Source of the DNA: Gloeomargarita sp. SKYB120
GTDB lineage: Bacteria; Cyanobacteriota; Cyanobacteriia; Gloeomargaritales; Gloeomargaritaceae
Direction: 5' to 3'
DNA length: 64,000 nucleotides
Assembly (NCBI GenBank): GCA_025062155.1
Contig: JANXAM010000006.1
Location: 1 to 64,000, forward strand
Part shown: one piece after another, positions 7,571 to 16,172 of the stretch
How positions within the stretch are numbered: the stretch's first letter is position 1
Layout: every line of letters begins with the position of its first letter
Notes under the pieces: generated by a model
Told to the model about the DNA's origin: nothing
Databases searched by the model: none
The model's input: the letters and a program-made list of their open reading frames with translations, nothing else
Position numbers and translations under genes: made by a program

Positions 7571-7648
7571 GGTCTCCAAAACCGAAAGTCGGGGGTTCGA
7601 GTCCCTCAGGGCGCGTCGAAAACCTAAGCCCTAAAACGCAATACCTGG
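7571..7648 (+). repeat. attR: right 78-bp copy of the attachment repeat
   Basis: Exact duplicate of 2228-2305. It contains the anticodon arm to 3' end of tRNA-Trp plus 33 bp downstream, but no acceptor 5' strand or D arm, so it is not a functional tRNA gene. It marks the junction where the chromosome resumes. The following 126 bp to the PsbP-like gene hold nothing recognisable. Confidence 0.95.
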
Positions 7649-7774
7649 TTTCCCTTGTACGACGAGGGCTGATCCAGAGGCGGGATGGGTGTAAATTGTT
7701 TGACGGGATACACCACTGACCTCTCACTTGCTGGCTCGTCCCTGCGCTTGGGTTGCAGTTTTGTCCTTAGCTTC

Positions 7775-8314
7775 TTAGTTCACTTGGAAGGAGTTGACCA
7801 CCTTTCGCGCTAGCGTCATGACCTTCGGCCAACGCTGTTCAGGAATAGAGACATTTAACGTATAGAGCTGGCCGTGGCGGGTAGTAATAGCAGCCAAGTT
7901 GTGGCGCGTCCCAGTAGCGGTGTTCACGACGTACTCCAAGGTGTAGTAGAGTTGCTGGTCAGTGGTTTGGCGACTTTCAGCGCTGAGAAGCTGGGGTTTA
8001 CGGTCCACGGCGGCTTGGGCCAGGGCAGTCTGCATCAATCGTTCCCCTAGTTCCGCCGGCGACCCTAACTCCGCCAGGGTTTTCCCGGATTTCACAGGAC
8101 TGATGACCAAACTCAAGGTCTCACTCGGGTCAATTAGGTCGTGAAACACCACGGCGTACTTCTGTGGCGGCGCTGGCACCTGCACCCAGCCGTTGGGATA
8201 AAGAAATTGATAGCGCCCTGCTGCGTCCACATAGGGATTCAAGCCCGCTGTGCCCACGCTGCAACCGGTTAACCCAACCACCAGCCACAACAACCCCAAC
8301 CAGACCCAACGCAT
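7775..8314 (-). CDS. psbP: PsbP-like lipoprotein (CyanoP), photosystem II assembly factor
   Basis: About 179 aa. A lipoprotein signal peptide (MRWVWLGLLWLVVGLTGC) puts the lipidated cysteine at residue 18. The mature part has the PsbP fold: YQFLYPNGW, then VVFHDLIDPSETLSLVISPV, and near the C-terminus the YTLNVSIPEQRWPK segment. CyanoP is known to bind D2-containing intermediates on the lumenal side of thylakoids during PSII assembly. A GTG three codons upstream (8323) is an alternative start. It is divergent from the carotenoid oxygenase gene with 106 bp between. It became the right-hand neighbour of the tRNA-Trp element on insertion. Confidence 0.88.
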   Translation of the reverse strand: MRWVWLGLLWLVVGLTGCSVGTAGLNPYVDAAGRYQFLYPNGWVQVPAPPQKYAVVFHDLIDPSETLSLVISPVKSGKTLAELGSPAELGERLMQTALAQAAVDRKPQLLSAESRQTTDQQLYYTLEYVVNTATGTRHNLAAITTRHGQLYTLNVSIPEQRWPKVMTLARKVVNSFQVN

Positions 8315-8420
8315 CGCTAGCACCTGTGACGCTACTCCTTCCTTTCGATTGTGCCACCCAACATCCCTACCCCTGGGTTAAAATCGAGCTATTAAGTTTC
8401 TTTAAGATTTGTGACGGGCC

Positions 8421-9854
8421 ATGACCACTGCGACGGCTGCCTATCGGCTGGAGGACTGGCGGGGAGGTCATCGCACCCAGCCCCAGGAATTTGCCTACTG
8501 GGTGGAGGAGGTCACGGGGCAGATACCAGCGGGGTTAACGGGGACGCTCTACCGCAACGGGCCGGGACGGTTGGACCGGGGAGGACAGCGCTATCATCAC
8601 CCGTTCGATGGAGATGGCATGGTGAACCAGGTGTGTTTTCGGGACGGACGCGCCTTCTATCGCAATCGCTATGTGCAAACTCCGGAATTGCTGGCCGAAG
8701 AACGGGCCAACCAGATTCTCTACCGGGGGGTCTTTGGCACCCAAAAACCGGGAGGTTGGTGGAATAATTTTCTCGATTTGCGCTTGAAAAATATCGCCAA
8801 CACCAACGTGGTGTACTGGGGCGACCGGTTACTCGCCCTGTGGGAAGCAGCTCACCCGTATCGCCTGGACCCTAAAACCTTAGCCACGCTGGGGTTAGAT
8901 AATCTTGGGGGCCTGATTCCCGACGGTCATGGGTTTTCGGCTCACCCCCGCATTGATCCCCAGGGATTACTGGTGAATTTCGGGGTCAAAACGGGCTTCA
9001 ACAGCGACCTGCGGCTTTATGAATTTGATGACCGCTGGGGGGTCGTGCGGCAGCATCAATACACCATCAGCGGGTTTGCCTTTCTGCACGACTTCATCCT
9101 GACAGAGCACTACTACGTGTTTTTCCAAAATCCGGTCACCTTTTTCCCGCTGCCCTACCTGTTGGGGTGGACAGGGGCGGCCCAATGCCTGCACTTTAAC
9201 CGGGAGCAACCCACACGCATCCTGGTGATTCCCCGCGCCGGTGGTCCGGTCCGCGTGTTTCTGACGGAACCCTGCTTTGTCTTTCACCACGCCAACGGCT
9301 ACGAGCAGGGGGAGGAGCTGGTCCTGGACTCCATCTGCTACAGCCACTTCCCCACGATTGACCAGCAGACGGACTACCGGTTTGTGGATTTTGCGTCGCT
9401 GCCGGCGGGGCAACTCAAGCGCTTTCGGGTAAATTTGACGACGCACCAAGTGCGTACCGAAATGCTCCTGCCCCGTTGCTGCGAATTTCCCCAGGTGCAT
9501 CCCCAGCGGGTGGGACGGCCCTACCGGTGGGTCTACCTGGGAGTTGCGGCGGACCCCGTGGCGAACGCGCCGTTGCAGGGGATCATGGCGCTGGAGGTGG
9601 AAACGGGTCAACAAAGTCTTTGGCTGGCAGGACCGCGCGGCTTTGTCGGCGAACCGGTGTTTGTGCCCCGCAGCGATGGGGAAACGGACGGCTGGTTACT
9701 CACGTTTGTCTATAACGCCGCCCGCCAATGCACAGATATTGTCATTCTAGATGCGGCGGAAGTGGCTGCTGGACCGGTGGCGACGCTGCACCTGCGGCAC
9801 CATGTGCCCTACGGGTTACACGGGTCGTTCACGCCGGTCTATTGGGGGCCGTGA
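8421..9854 (+). CDS. Carotenoid cleavage oxygenase (RPE65/ACO family)
   Basis: 477 aa, the usual size for cyanobacterial apocarotenoid oxygenase. The family binds one non-heme iron through four histidines in a seven-bladed propeller; matching His-containing segments are HPRID, HDFILTEHYYVFF, FHHANGYEQGEE and the terminal GLHGSF. HPFDGDGMV near residue 55 is also a family motif. It probably cleaves apocarotenoids to retinal-type products, but the substrate cannot be read from sequence. It is followed 32 bp later by the UPF0016 pair on the same strand. Confidence 0.93.
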   Translation: MTTATAAYRLEDWRGGHRTQPQEFAYWVEEVTGQIPAGLTGTLYRNGPGRLDRGGQRYHHPFDGDGMVNQVCFRDGRAFYRNRYVQTPELLAEERANQILYRGVFGTQKPGGWWNNFLDLRLKNIANTNVVYWGDRLLALWEAAHPYRLDPKTLATLGLDNLGGLIPDGHGFSAHPRIDPQGLLVNFGVKTGFNSDLRLYEFDDRWGVVRQHQYTISGFAFLHDFILTEHYYVFFQNPVTFFPLPYLLGWTGAAQCLHFNREQPTRILVIPRAGGPVRVFLTEPCFVFHHANGYEQGEELVLDSICYSHFPTIDQQTDYRFVDFASLPAGQLKRFRVNLTTHQVRTEMLLPRCCEFPQVHPQRVGRPYRWVYLGVAADPVANAPLQGIMALEVETGQQSLWLAGPRGFVGEPVFVPRSDGETDGWLLTFVYNAARQCTDIVILDAAEVAAGPVATLHLRHHVPYGLHGSFTPVYWGP

Positions 9855-9886
9855 TAGGATGAAGAGCGGGTGACAAGCATGCGGTC

Positions 9887-10186
9887 ATGGCCACGCATCC
9901 CGACGCTTCACGGCTAAAGATTGTCCTGGGGAGTTTTGGTACGGTGTTGCTTGCGGAATTGGGGGATAAGACCCAGGTGACCACGCTGCTGATGACGGGG
10001 TCTTCCCACCAACCGGGCGTGGTGTTTGCAGGTGCCGCGCTGGCTCTGCTCGTGACCAGCAGCCTAGGGGTGTGGGTGGGGCATTGGCTGAGTCAACGGT
10101 TGCCCCCTAGGCGCGTGGAGATGGTTTCGGGGTTGTTTTTTCTGCTGGTTGCCCTGTGGTTGGGCTGGGATTGGTGGCAGGCATGA
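9887..10186 (+). CDS. Half-size UPF0016 (GDT1/Mnx-type) transporter subunit 1
   Basis: 99 aa with three predicted membrane helices and one copy of the family motif ELGDKTQ, in LLAELGDKTQVTTLLM. Full-size members (GDT1, TMEM165, Synechocystis Mnx) carry two such motifs in one chain and move Mn2+ or Ca2+. This protein has only one and overlaps the next gene, which supplies the other, by ATGA. A heterodimer that exports manganese from the cytoplasm is likely. Membrane location (thylakoid or plasma) is unknown. Confidence 0.9.
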   Translation: MATHPDASRLKIVLGSFGTVLLAELGDKTQVTTLLMTGSSHQPGVVFAGAALALLVTSSLGVWVGHWLSQRLPPRRVEMVSGLFFLLVALWLGWDWWQA

Positions 10187-10470
10187 ATTGGCAACTGCTG
10201 GTGGTCACCTTTATCAGCGTTTTCTTGGCGGAGGTGGGGGATAAAAGTCAACTGGCAACGATTGCCCTCAGCAGTGGTTCCGGTGCGCCGCGCTGGGTGT
10301 TCCTGGGAACCGCCGCCGCTTTGCTCACTTCGAGTTTTTTGGGGGTGTTTGGGGGCGAGTGGCTCTGCCGAATGCTGCCCCTGGAGAACCTGCAACTGTT
10401 GGCGGCGCTAGGGTTTTTCTGGCTGGGATTGCGCAGTTTGTGGCCTAAAACCAAGGGGCCAGGCGCTTGA
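10183..10470 (+). CDS. Half-size UPF0016 transporter subunit 2
   Basis: 95 aa from the ATG that overlaps the previous stop (ATGA). It carries the second family motif EVGDKSQ, in FLAEVGDKSQLATIAL, and three hydrophobic helices. Its different motif variant and basic tail (RSLWPKTKG) fit the C-terminal half of a full-length Mnx-type carrier. Translational coupling should keep the two halves in equal amounts. It ends 24 bp from the convergent psbB. Confidence 0.9.
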   Translation: MNWQLLVVTFISVFLAEVGDKSQLATIALSSGSGAPRWVFLGTAAALLTSSFLGVFGGEWLCRMLPLENLQLLAALGFFWLGLRSLWPKTKGPGA

Positions 10471-10494
10471 CCCCTGACCCCCTGGGTCGGCAAA

Positions 10495-12030
10495 CTAGAC
10501 TGCTGTTTGCTCGGTGCGCCGTGTGGTCTTGTCGCCTACCTTCAGGAACGCCCCGAATTCCACCTGCTCGCCGATGCTTTCATCAATTCCGGCGAACACA
10601 TCTCGGAACAGGGTGCGCGCCCCGTGCCAGATATGCCCAAAGAAAAACAGCAGGGCAAAGGAGGCGTGGGCAAAGGTAAACCACCCGCGCGGGCTGGTGC
10701 GGAATACCCCGTCCGATTTGAAAATCTCCCGGTCAAACTCAAAGGGTTCGCCCAACTGGGCCTTGCGGGCGTAGTACTTGACCGTTGCCGGGTCAGTGAA
10801 GGTTTGGCCGTTGAGCTTGCCGCCATAGAAGGTGACCGTTACCCCCGTCTGCTCGATGCTGTACTTGGAGTCGGCCCGCCGGAAGGGAATATCGGCCCGC
10901 ACGATACCTTCCTCATCCACCAGGATCACCGGGAAGGTCTCGAAGAAGTTGGGCAAGCGCCGCACGGTCAAAATCCGACCTTCAGCGTCTTTGAACTCAG
11001 GGTGCCCCAACCAGGCGATGGCCAGGCCGTCCCCCTTGTTCATCGGACCCGCCCGGAAAAGGCCTCCTTTAGCTGGACTGTTGCCCACGTAGTCGTAAAA
11101 AGCCAGCTTTTCGGGAATCCGCGACCAGGCCTCCTGCTTGCTCAAACCCGCCGCTAGACCTTCCTGCACTCGCCGCTGAATTTCCTTTTGGAAATAGCCC
11201 TTGTCCCACTGGTAGCGCGTAGGGCCGAACAGTTCCACCGGCGTCGTTGCCGAACCATACCACATCGTCCCGGCCACCACAAACGCGGCGAAGAACACGG
11301 CGGCGATACTGCTGGAGAGCACCCCTTCAATATTCCCCATGCGCAGGGCGCGGTAGAGTCGCTGGGGCGGTCGCACCGTCAAATGGAACAACCCGGCGAT
11401 GATCCCGACAATCCCTGCGGCAATGTGGTGCGCCACCACACCCCCCGGATTAAAGGGGTTGAAGCCTTCGGGTCCCCAGGCGGGGGCCACTGGTTGCACA
11501 TGGCCGGTTAACCCGTAGGGGTCGGAAACCCACATCCCCGGCCCAAACAGGCCAGTCAGGTGAAACGCCCCAAACCCAAAGCACAGCAGACCTGCTAAAA
11601 ACAGGTGAATGCCGAATATCTTGGGCAAATCCAGCGCCGGTTCGCCGGTGCGGGGGTCGCGGAACAATTCCAGGTCCCAATACACCCAGTGCCAAATCGC
11701 CGCCAGGAACAACAGCCCCGACAGGATGATATGGGCCGCCGCCACCCCTTCAAACGACCACAGACCCGGGTCGGTAATCGCTTCCCCGTAGATATTCCAA
11801 CCGCCCCAGGAATTGGTCACTCCCAGGCGCACCATAAACGGCAACACAAACATCCCTTGCCGCCACATGGGATTGAGCACCGGGTCAGTATGGTCAAACA
11901 CCGCCAGCTCGTACAGGGCCATGGAGCCAGCCCAGCCCGCCACCAGCGACGTGTGCATTAAGTGAACAGAAATCAGCCGCCCTGGGTCGTTAATGACGAC
12001 TGTATGGACTCGGTACCAGGGTAGTCCCAT
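10495..12030 (-). CDS. psbB: Photosystem II CP47 chlorophyll-binding core antenna protein
   Basis: 511 aa, near full length for CP47. The N-terminus [19 protein letters not shown], conserved His residues in the six membrane helices ([40 protein letters not shown] and others) and the large lumenal loop E with [13 protein letters not shown] are diagnostic. It binds antenna chlorophylls and channels energy to the PSII reaction centre. A GGAGG sits upstream of the ATG. No psbT is seen at its 3' end, which is only 24 bp from the convergent transporter gene. The 186 bp upstream should hold the promoter, but I could not mark it. Confidence 0.99.
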   Translation of the reverse strand: MGLPWYRVHTVVINDPGRLISVHLMHTSLVAGWAGSMALYELAVFDHTDPVLNPMWRQGMFVLPFMVRLGVTNSWGGWNIYGEAITDPGLWSFEGVAAAHIILSGLLFLAAIWHWVYWDLELFRDPRTGEPALDLPKIFGIHLFLAGLLCFGFGAFHLTGLFGPGMWVSDPYGLTGHVQPVAPAWGPEGFNPFNPGGVVAHHIAAGIVGIIAGLFHLTVRPPQRLYRALRMGNIEGVLSSSIAAVFFAAFVVAGTMWYGSATTPVELFGPTRYQWDKGYFQKEIQRRVQEGLAAGLSKQEAWSRIPEKLAFYDYVGNSPAKGGLFRAGPMNKGDGLAIAWLGHPEFKDAEGRILTVRRLPNFFETFPVILVDEEGIVRADIPFRRADSKYSIEQTGVTVTFYGGKLNGQTFTDPATVKYYARKAQLGEPFEFDREIFKSDGVFRTSPRGWFTFAHASFALLFFFGHIWHGARTLFRDVFAGIDESIGEQVEFGAFLKVGDKTTRRTEQTAV

Positions 12031-12222
12031 TGACTACATGCCTCCTTTGTCTCAAACCGCTTTTACACCTACAGCTTCGATTGTAAGGGCGAGGTTGACC
12101 GGCCAAACCGACACTTTCCCCCTCCCCGACGGACACGAAACTTGAGTTACATTTTACTAAGAAGATCGGGGGCTATCCCCGCCAGTTCGCAATAGTACTT
12201 AACATGAGCTTTCAGATTGGCG

Positions 12223-13884
12223 GTGCCTAAGGTTTGGCCAGAGGAGCGGTGGCTGGTGACGCCGGTCGTGCCTGAGGCAACGGCGGTGCCGTTGGTGTGG
12301 GCTTATCCGAATACCTACAGCGTGGGGATTACCAGCCTGGGCTACCAGTTGATTTGGGGGTTGCTGGTGCAGCAGCCCCAGGTGCGGGTGAGTCGCTGGT
12401 TTATTGATGAACGGGAACCGCTTGCGACCCTGCCGGAACTGGTTGGGTTTTCCTTCGCTTGGGAGCTGGACTATCCGCATCTTTTCGATATCTTGGAACA
12501 ACTTGACACGCCCCTGTGGAGCCGCGACCGCCAGGCGGGAGACCCCCTGGTGTTTGGGGGCGGGCCCGTGCTGAGCGCCAACCCCGAACCCTTTGCCGAG
12601 ATTTTCGATGTGATTTTGCTGGGGGATGCGGAGGAACTCATCCCGCGCTTTTTAGAGGCCTACCTAGCGGTGCGTTCTGCCCCGCGGCAGGACCAACTGG
12701 GGCACCTGGCGCAGGTTCCCGGGGTGTATGTCCCCCAGTTCTATCAGCCGCGATACACCACGCCGACGGGGTTTCTGGAAACCGTTTGTCCTCATCCCGA
12801 CGTCCCAGCGCAGGTCCAGCGCCAGGTCTATCAGGGCCAGCGCCTGGCTGTATCCACGGTGGTGACCCCCCGCGCCGCCTGGGAAAACATCTACCTGGTG
12901 GAGGTGGTGCGCAGTTGCCCGGAGATGTGCCGGTTTTGCCTGGCCAGCTACCTCACCTTGCCATTTCGCAAAGCCGATGTGGGGGAAGGATTGCTACCCG
13001 CCATCTTGCAGGGGTTGACGGTGACAAACCGGATTGGCCTGCTGGGGCCGTCGGTGACCCAACACCCGGAATTCCCCGCCCTGCTGACCGCCTTGAACCA
13101 ACCGGAATTTGACCAGGTGCGGATAAGTATTGCGTCGGTGCGGGCGGCGACGGTGGATGCGTTGCTGGTGGAAACGCTGGCGCGCCATCACACCCAGTCT
13201 CTGACGATTGCCGTCGAAAGCGGGTCGGAGCGCCTGCGCCAGGTGATGAACAAAAAACTGGACCAGGCGGAGATTTACCGGGCGGCCCAGGTGGCCCAGC
13301 AGGGGGGTCTCAAGGGCCTGAAACTTTACACGATGGTGGGGGTGCCCACTGAAACCGAAGCGGACCTGGAGGCGACAGTGCAACTGGGCCGGGAGCTGCG
13401 GAAACTCACCCCCCGCCTGCGCTTGAGTTTTGGGTGCAGCACCTTTGTCCCCAAGGCCCAGACTCCCTGGCAATGGTGCGGTGTCAACCCCCAAGCGGAA
13501 AAGCGGCTGCAATTGCTGGCCAAGCAACTGGGGAAACTGGGGGTGGACTTTCGCCCAGAACCCTACAAGGATTCGCTGGTGCAGGCGTTGCTCTCGCGCG
13601 GCGACCGGCGGTTGGGGCCGTTGCTGCTGTTAACCCGCGAGTACGGCGTTTCCCTGGGGGGCATCCGGCGCGCCTTCAAGGCGTTGCAGGACCAGTTGCC
13701 GCCTTTGGATTTCTACGTGCATCAAGACTGGCCGCCCGACGCGCCCCTTCCCTGGCAACACTTGACGGGGACGGTGACGCTGGCGATGCTCCACCAGCAC
13801 TGGCAGCGCTCCCTAGGGCGCTATGATGAAAGAAACGGGGGAGCGGCCGATGGAACTGGAACAGCAGTTGCAACAACTCATTGA
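12223..13884 (+). CDS. Radical SAM protein with N-terminal B12-binding-like domain
   Basis: About 553 aa. The N-terminal 170 residues have a B12-binding-like Rossmann pattern (GFSFAWELDYPHLFDIL, GDPLVFGGGPVLSANPEP). The radical SAM cluster motif is CPEMCRFC (CxxxCxxC), followed by ESGSERLR and a C-terminal extension rich in Leu and Pro. The family is uncharacterised; relatives act on RNA or small metabolites. The start is uncertain: GTG at 12223 or TTG at 12217, since the only nearby ATG (12204) is out of frame. Its 3' end overlaps the next gene by 35 bp. Confidence 0.85.
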   Translation: MPKVWPEERWLVTPVVPEATAVPLVWAYPNTYSVGITSLGYQLIWGLLVQQPQVRVSRWFIDEREPLATLPELVGFSFAWELDYPHLFDILEQLDTPLWSRDRQAGDPLVFGGGPVLSANPEPFAEIFDVILLGDAEELIPRFLEAYLAVRSAPRQDQLGHLAQVPGVYVPQFYQPRYTTPTGFLETVCPHPDVPAQVQRQVYQGQRLAVSTVVTPRAAWENIYLVEVVRSCPEMCRFCLASYLTLPFRKADVGEGLLPAILQGLTVTNRIGLLGPSVTQHPEFPALLTALNQPEFDQVRISIASVRAATVDALLVETLARHHTQSLTIAVESGSERLRQVMNKKLDQAEIYRAAQVAQQGGLKGLKLYTMVGVPTETEADLEATVQLGRELRKLTPRLRLSFGCSTFVPKAQTPWQWCGVNPQAEKRLQLLAKQLGKLGVDFRPEPYKDSLVQALLSRGDRRLGPLLLLTREYGVSLGGIRRAFKALQDQLPPLDFYVHQDWPPDAPLPWQHLTGTVTLAMLHQHWQRSLGRYDERNGGAADGTGTAVATTH

Positions 13885-14311
13885 CGAGGCCCCCAAAACG
13901 GACAACACGGCTCAACTGGTCCAGGTCATTGGTCCCCTGCTGCTGGAGGTCGCCAGGAACTTTCGCCATCGGCAGTACTACATCGTCCAAACGCTAGACA
14001 AACGCTGGCAGACGACCACCTACACCCCTGTGGGTCAACCCGGCCCGGAGCAGACGCTGGTGTATGCCTACTGCAGTCTCGAAGACGCCACCAACAGTAT
14101 CCCCCTACCTAAAGACCCCTGGCTCATCGCTCTACCTGTGCCCGTGGTGCATATTATTTTTCAACTGCTGGCGCTGGAACCGGTCACGGGTGTGGTTTTT
14201 TGGGAAGAGCCAGGGCCGCGCTTAGGAACCCAGCTTCGCCGCAGCGAACTGCAGGCCTGCATCCAAAACTACCTGCTGCAACTGTCGGGGCCACCGCCGG
14301 ATTTGGCCTGA
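13850..14311 (+). CDS. Conserved cyanobacterial hypothetical protein (153 aa)
   Basis: Not recognised. Soluble, with an N-terminal helix (MELEQQLQQLIDEAPK) and a mixed core containing FRHRQYYIVQTLDKRW and VVFWEEPGPRLG. The ATG at 13850 has GGGGGAG upstream; an in-frame ATG at 13823 is possible. It overlaps the radical SAM gene by 35 bp, suggesting co-translation, and its 3' end overlaps the convergent phosphatase gene by 43 bp. Confidence 0.7.
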   Translation: MELEQQLQQLIDEAPKTDNTAQLVQVIGPLLLEVARNFRHRQYYIVQTLDKRWQTTTYTPVGQPGPEQTLVYAYCSLEDATNSIPLPKDPWLIALPVPVVHIIFQLLALEPVTGVVFWEEPGPRLGTQLRRSELQACIQNYLLQLSGPPPDLA

Positions 14312-15156
14312 ATTTCCGTCACATACACCGCCTCCTGCATCAGCGGCAGGAGTTTAGGGAGAAATTCCGGCCAGCCAATGACAATCCGCTGGCGATGGCA
14401 CAGGGTGTCGCTTTCTATCGCCTGGGGGTCAAACCGCAGGGGTTCGCCGTTGAGGTCGCAGCAGGTCAATCCCGCGCCCCGCGCTAGGGCGATGGGGCCA
14501 ACCGTATCCCACAGCTTCACCCGCCGGTTGAAGTACACATAGGCCAAAGCCCGTCCCCGGATGACCTGCACCACCTTCAGCCCAAAACTCCCCATCGTCT
14601 GCAAGTCAGCACCCGGAATCAGTTGGGTCAACGCAGGGCCATAGCGCTGGCGGTCCTTGTCCCCAATCATCAACGGGCAATACCAGACCGACGGGGGTTC
14701 CGGACGTTTTTGGGGAAGGGGGGTCACCCGCTGGTCCGGCAATTGCTGATAGACGCCGTAGTGAGGTCCTCCCCAGTACAGCCGCTCCAGCACGGGCGCG
14801 TAGACCCAGCCAGCGGTCGGCTGGTACTGCTCCAACAACCCCACCATCAGGGCGTAGTAGGGACGCTGATGCACAAAATCGTCCGTGCCGTCAATTGGGT
14901 CAATGCACCAGAGCCGAGAACGACCGGCGTGATAGGCGTGACGGGAGTCGGGATTTTCTTCGCTAATCAGGCCGTCACTGGGAAACCACTGGCGAAACTG
15001 CTGTGTCAGCCGAGCATCCAACGCCTGGTCCACCGTGGTGACGTAGTCCGCCGGGCCTTTTTCCATGACCGAAAACCCGGTTTCGCTCATCTGTCGAGCC
15101 TGCGCGCCACATTCCCGGAGTAACGCGCGAATCGCCCCGTCCCACCGCCAGTCCAT
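14269..15156 (-). CDS. Inositol monophosphatase-family phosphatase (SuhB/CysQ type)
   Basis: 295 aa. Metal-binding motifs of the family are present: SEENPDS (motif 1 Glu) near residue 80, WCIDPIDGTDDF near 103 and LWDTVGPIALARGAG near the C-terminus. Such enzymes hydrolyse inositol phosphates, 3'-phosphoadenosine 5'-phosphate or fructose/sedoheptulose bisphosphates with Mg2+ and are Li+ sensitive. The exact substrate cannot be assigned. The start codon is well placed before MDWRWDGAIRALL. It faces tRNA-Pro 60 bp upstream, on the same strand. Confidence 0.88.
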   Translation of the reverse strand: MDWRWDGAIRALLRECGAQARQMSETGFSVMEKGPADYVTTVDQALDARLTQQFRQWFPSDGLISEENPDSRHAYHAGRSRLWCIDPIDGTDDFVHQRPYYALMVGLLEQYQPTAGWVYAPVLERLYWGGPHYGVYQQLPDQRVTPLPQKRPEPPSVWYCPLMIGDKDRQRYGPALTQLIPGADLQTMGSFGLKVVQVIRGRALAYVYFNRRVKLWDTVGPIALARGAGLTCCDLNGEPLRFDPQAIESDTLCHRQRIVIGWPEFLPKLLPLMQEAVYVTEIQAKSGGGPDSCSR

Positions 15157-15215
15157 ATCCGGCCCCCCACAGCAACCACTCTGTTACATTAGCCATTGTG
15201 GGGCAAGGGGGTCTA

Positions 15216-15289
<74 letters not shown>

Positions 15290-15291
15290 TC

Positions 15292-15972
15292 ATGACCTGC
15301 ACAGGCACTAGCTTAGCATTCTCTGGCCCCTGGCGGTTTGAACCGCTGCAGGTCGCTGACGGTCACACCCAGATGCAAAGGGACCTGGCGCTCTTGGCGG
15401 CTCACCAGCGGGGCGAACTGGCCGGCGCGGTACGGTTTTACCAATGGCAACCGGCGGCGATTTCCCTGGGCTATCACCAGTACCACTGGCCTGAGCATTG
15501 GGCACAGCTCACCTATCGGGGTCAACCCCTGCACTTGGTGCGCCGTCCGTCAGGGGGAAGCGCCGTGCTGCACCAGGGAGACCTGTGCTACGCGGTGGTG
15601 ATAGGGGTCCCACCGGGCACTTACCGCCAGCAGATACAACGCTTGCAAAACTGGTTAATTCAGGGCTGGCGCGAACTGGGGATTTCCCTCCAACCGGGGA
15701 CGGAAAAACCGCAACCAGGCGTTGCCCATTGTTTTGCCCAAGCGGCCATCACCGACCTCGTGACCCCCGCCGGCCACAAGTTCATTGGCAGCGCCCAACT
15801 GCGCCGGGGACGCAGCTTGTTGCAGCATGGGTCTATCCAGCTCCATCCCGACCCTGAGCTATGGCGTCGGGTTTTCGGCACGGAACCGCCGCCGCCTGTG
15901 GCAACCCCGCCGCTTCCGGAGCTGGTTGCCCATTTCACCGCTCTCGCCCGCACCGAATTGGCCGCCCCCTGA
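15292..15972 (+). CDS. Lipoate-protein ligase A family protein
   Basis: 226 aa of the biotin/lipoate ligase (BPL_LPL) fold. RRPSGGSAVLHQGDLCYAVV matches the substrate-binding RRxSGGGAVxHxGxL motif, and HKFIGSAQLRRGRSLLQHGS holds the conserved Lys of the AMP/lipoate pocket. It may attach lipoate or octanoate to dehydrogenase E2 or H protein. The frame is open back through tRNA-Pro, but ATG 15292 lies just outside the tRNA and is the sensible start. Residues from MQRDLALLAAH onward carry the fold. Confidence 0.88.
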   Translation: MTCTGTSLAFSGPWRFEPLQVADGHTQMQRDLALLAAHQRGELAGAVRFYQWQPAAISLGYHQYHWPEHWAQLTYRGQPLHLVRRPSGGSAVLHQGDLCYAVVIGVPPGTYRQQIQRLQNWLIQGWRELGISLQPGTEKPQPGVAHCFAQAAITDLVTPAGHKFIGSAQLRRGRSLLQHGSIQLHPDPELWRRVFGTEPPPPVATPPLPELVAHFTALARTELAAP

Positions 15973-16034
15973 CGAAAAGTTTTGCTTATCACTCCCTACT
16001 CGCCCATGTGTAAAGTTTTATAAATAAAGCGGTT

Positions 16035-16144
16035 GTAACAATCGTTACTTAAGATGGAGATAAGAAGAATTTCAGTCGAGTCACAGTTATCACGCTGAGG
16101 CTGGACTGAGGTTATTCGCTCCTGAGAAGGCTTGGTTTGGTTTC
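16035..16144 (+). ncRNA. Candidate small RNA with possible NtcA site
   Basis: The interval between the lipoate ligase gene and the kinase gene (15973-16170) has no ORF. It contains GTAACAATCGTTAC at 16035-16048, a perfect GTA-N8-TAC word as bound by NtcA. A potential stem follows, TCAGTC (16072-16077) with GACTGA (16104-16109), and then a terminator-like hairpin at 16145-16172 on the same strand. That layout fits a plus-strand sRNA of roughly 80-100 nt. The NtcA word occurs by chance about once in 4 kb, and the -10 spacing is not ideal, so this is tentative. Confidence 0.25.
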
Positions 16145-16172
16145 AGCCGGTAAGGTGGCCGGCTCTTTCTTT
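16145..16172 (+). terminator. Rho-independent terminator-like hairpin
   Basis: AGCCGG (16145-16150) and CCGGCT (16159-16164) form a 6-bp GC-rich stem with an 8-nt loop, followed by CTTTCTTT. It points rightward, so it would end transcription coming from the lipoate ligase gene or from a small RNA, not from the leftward kinase gene, whose stop overlaps the T-rich tail. Confidence 0.5.

Larger units (their letters stand above)
2228..7648. mobile_element. 5.3-kb integrative element inserted in tRNA-Trp
   Basis: A perfect 78-bp direct repeat (2228-2305 and 7571-7648) bounds this segment. The left copy completes tRNA-Trp; the right copy is a tRNA 3' half without its 5' half, the classic footprint of a tyrosine recombinase using a tRNA gene. 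Content: integrase, excisionase-like protein and XRE regulator leftward; then a ribbon-helix-helix protein, a short ORF and a primase/helicase rightward. There are no capsid, terminase, relaxase or partition genes. It resembles phage satellites or integrative plasmids in logic, but I cannot place it in a named family. The perfect att repeat and intact genes suggest a recent or still active element. Confidence 0.93.

Noticed and set aside
7571-7615. Second tRNA-Trp gene
   Set aside because: Only the 3' half is present. The upstream sequence cannot form the acceptor or D stem, so it is the attR copy.
8967-9614. 215-aa ORF antisense to the carotenoid oxygenase
   Set aside because: His/Arg/Gly-rich shadow frame of a high-GC gene, with no start signal.
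10507-11157. 216-aa ORF antisense to psbB
   Set aside because: Shadow of the psbB frame; psbB is certain.
12204-12230. ATG start for the radical SAM gene
   Set aside because: That ATG is in another frame and reaches a stop after eight codons.
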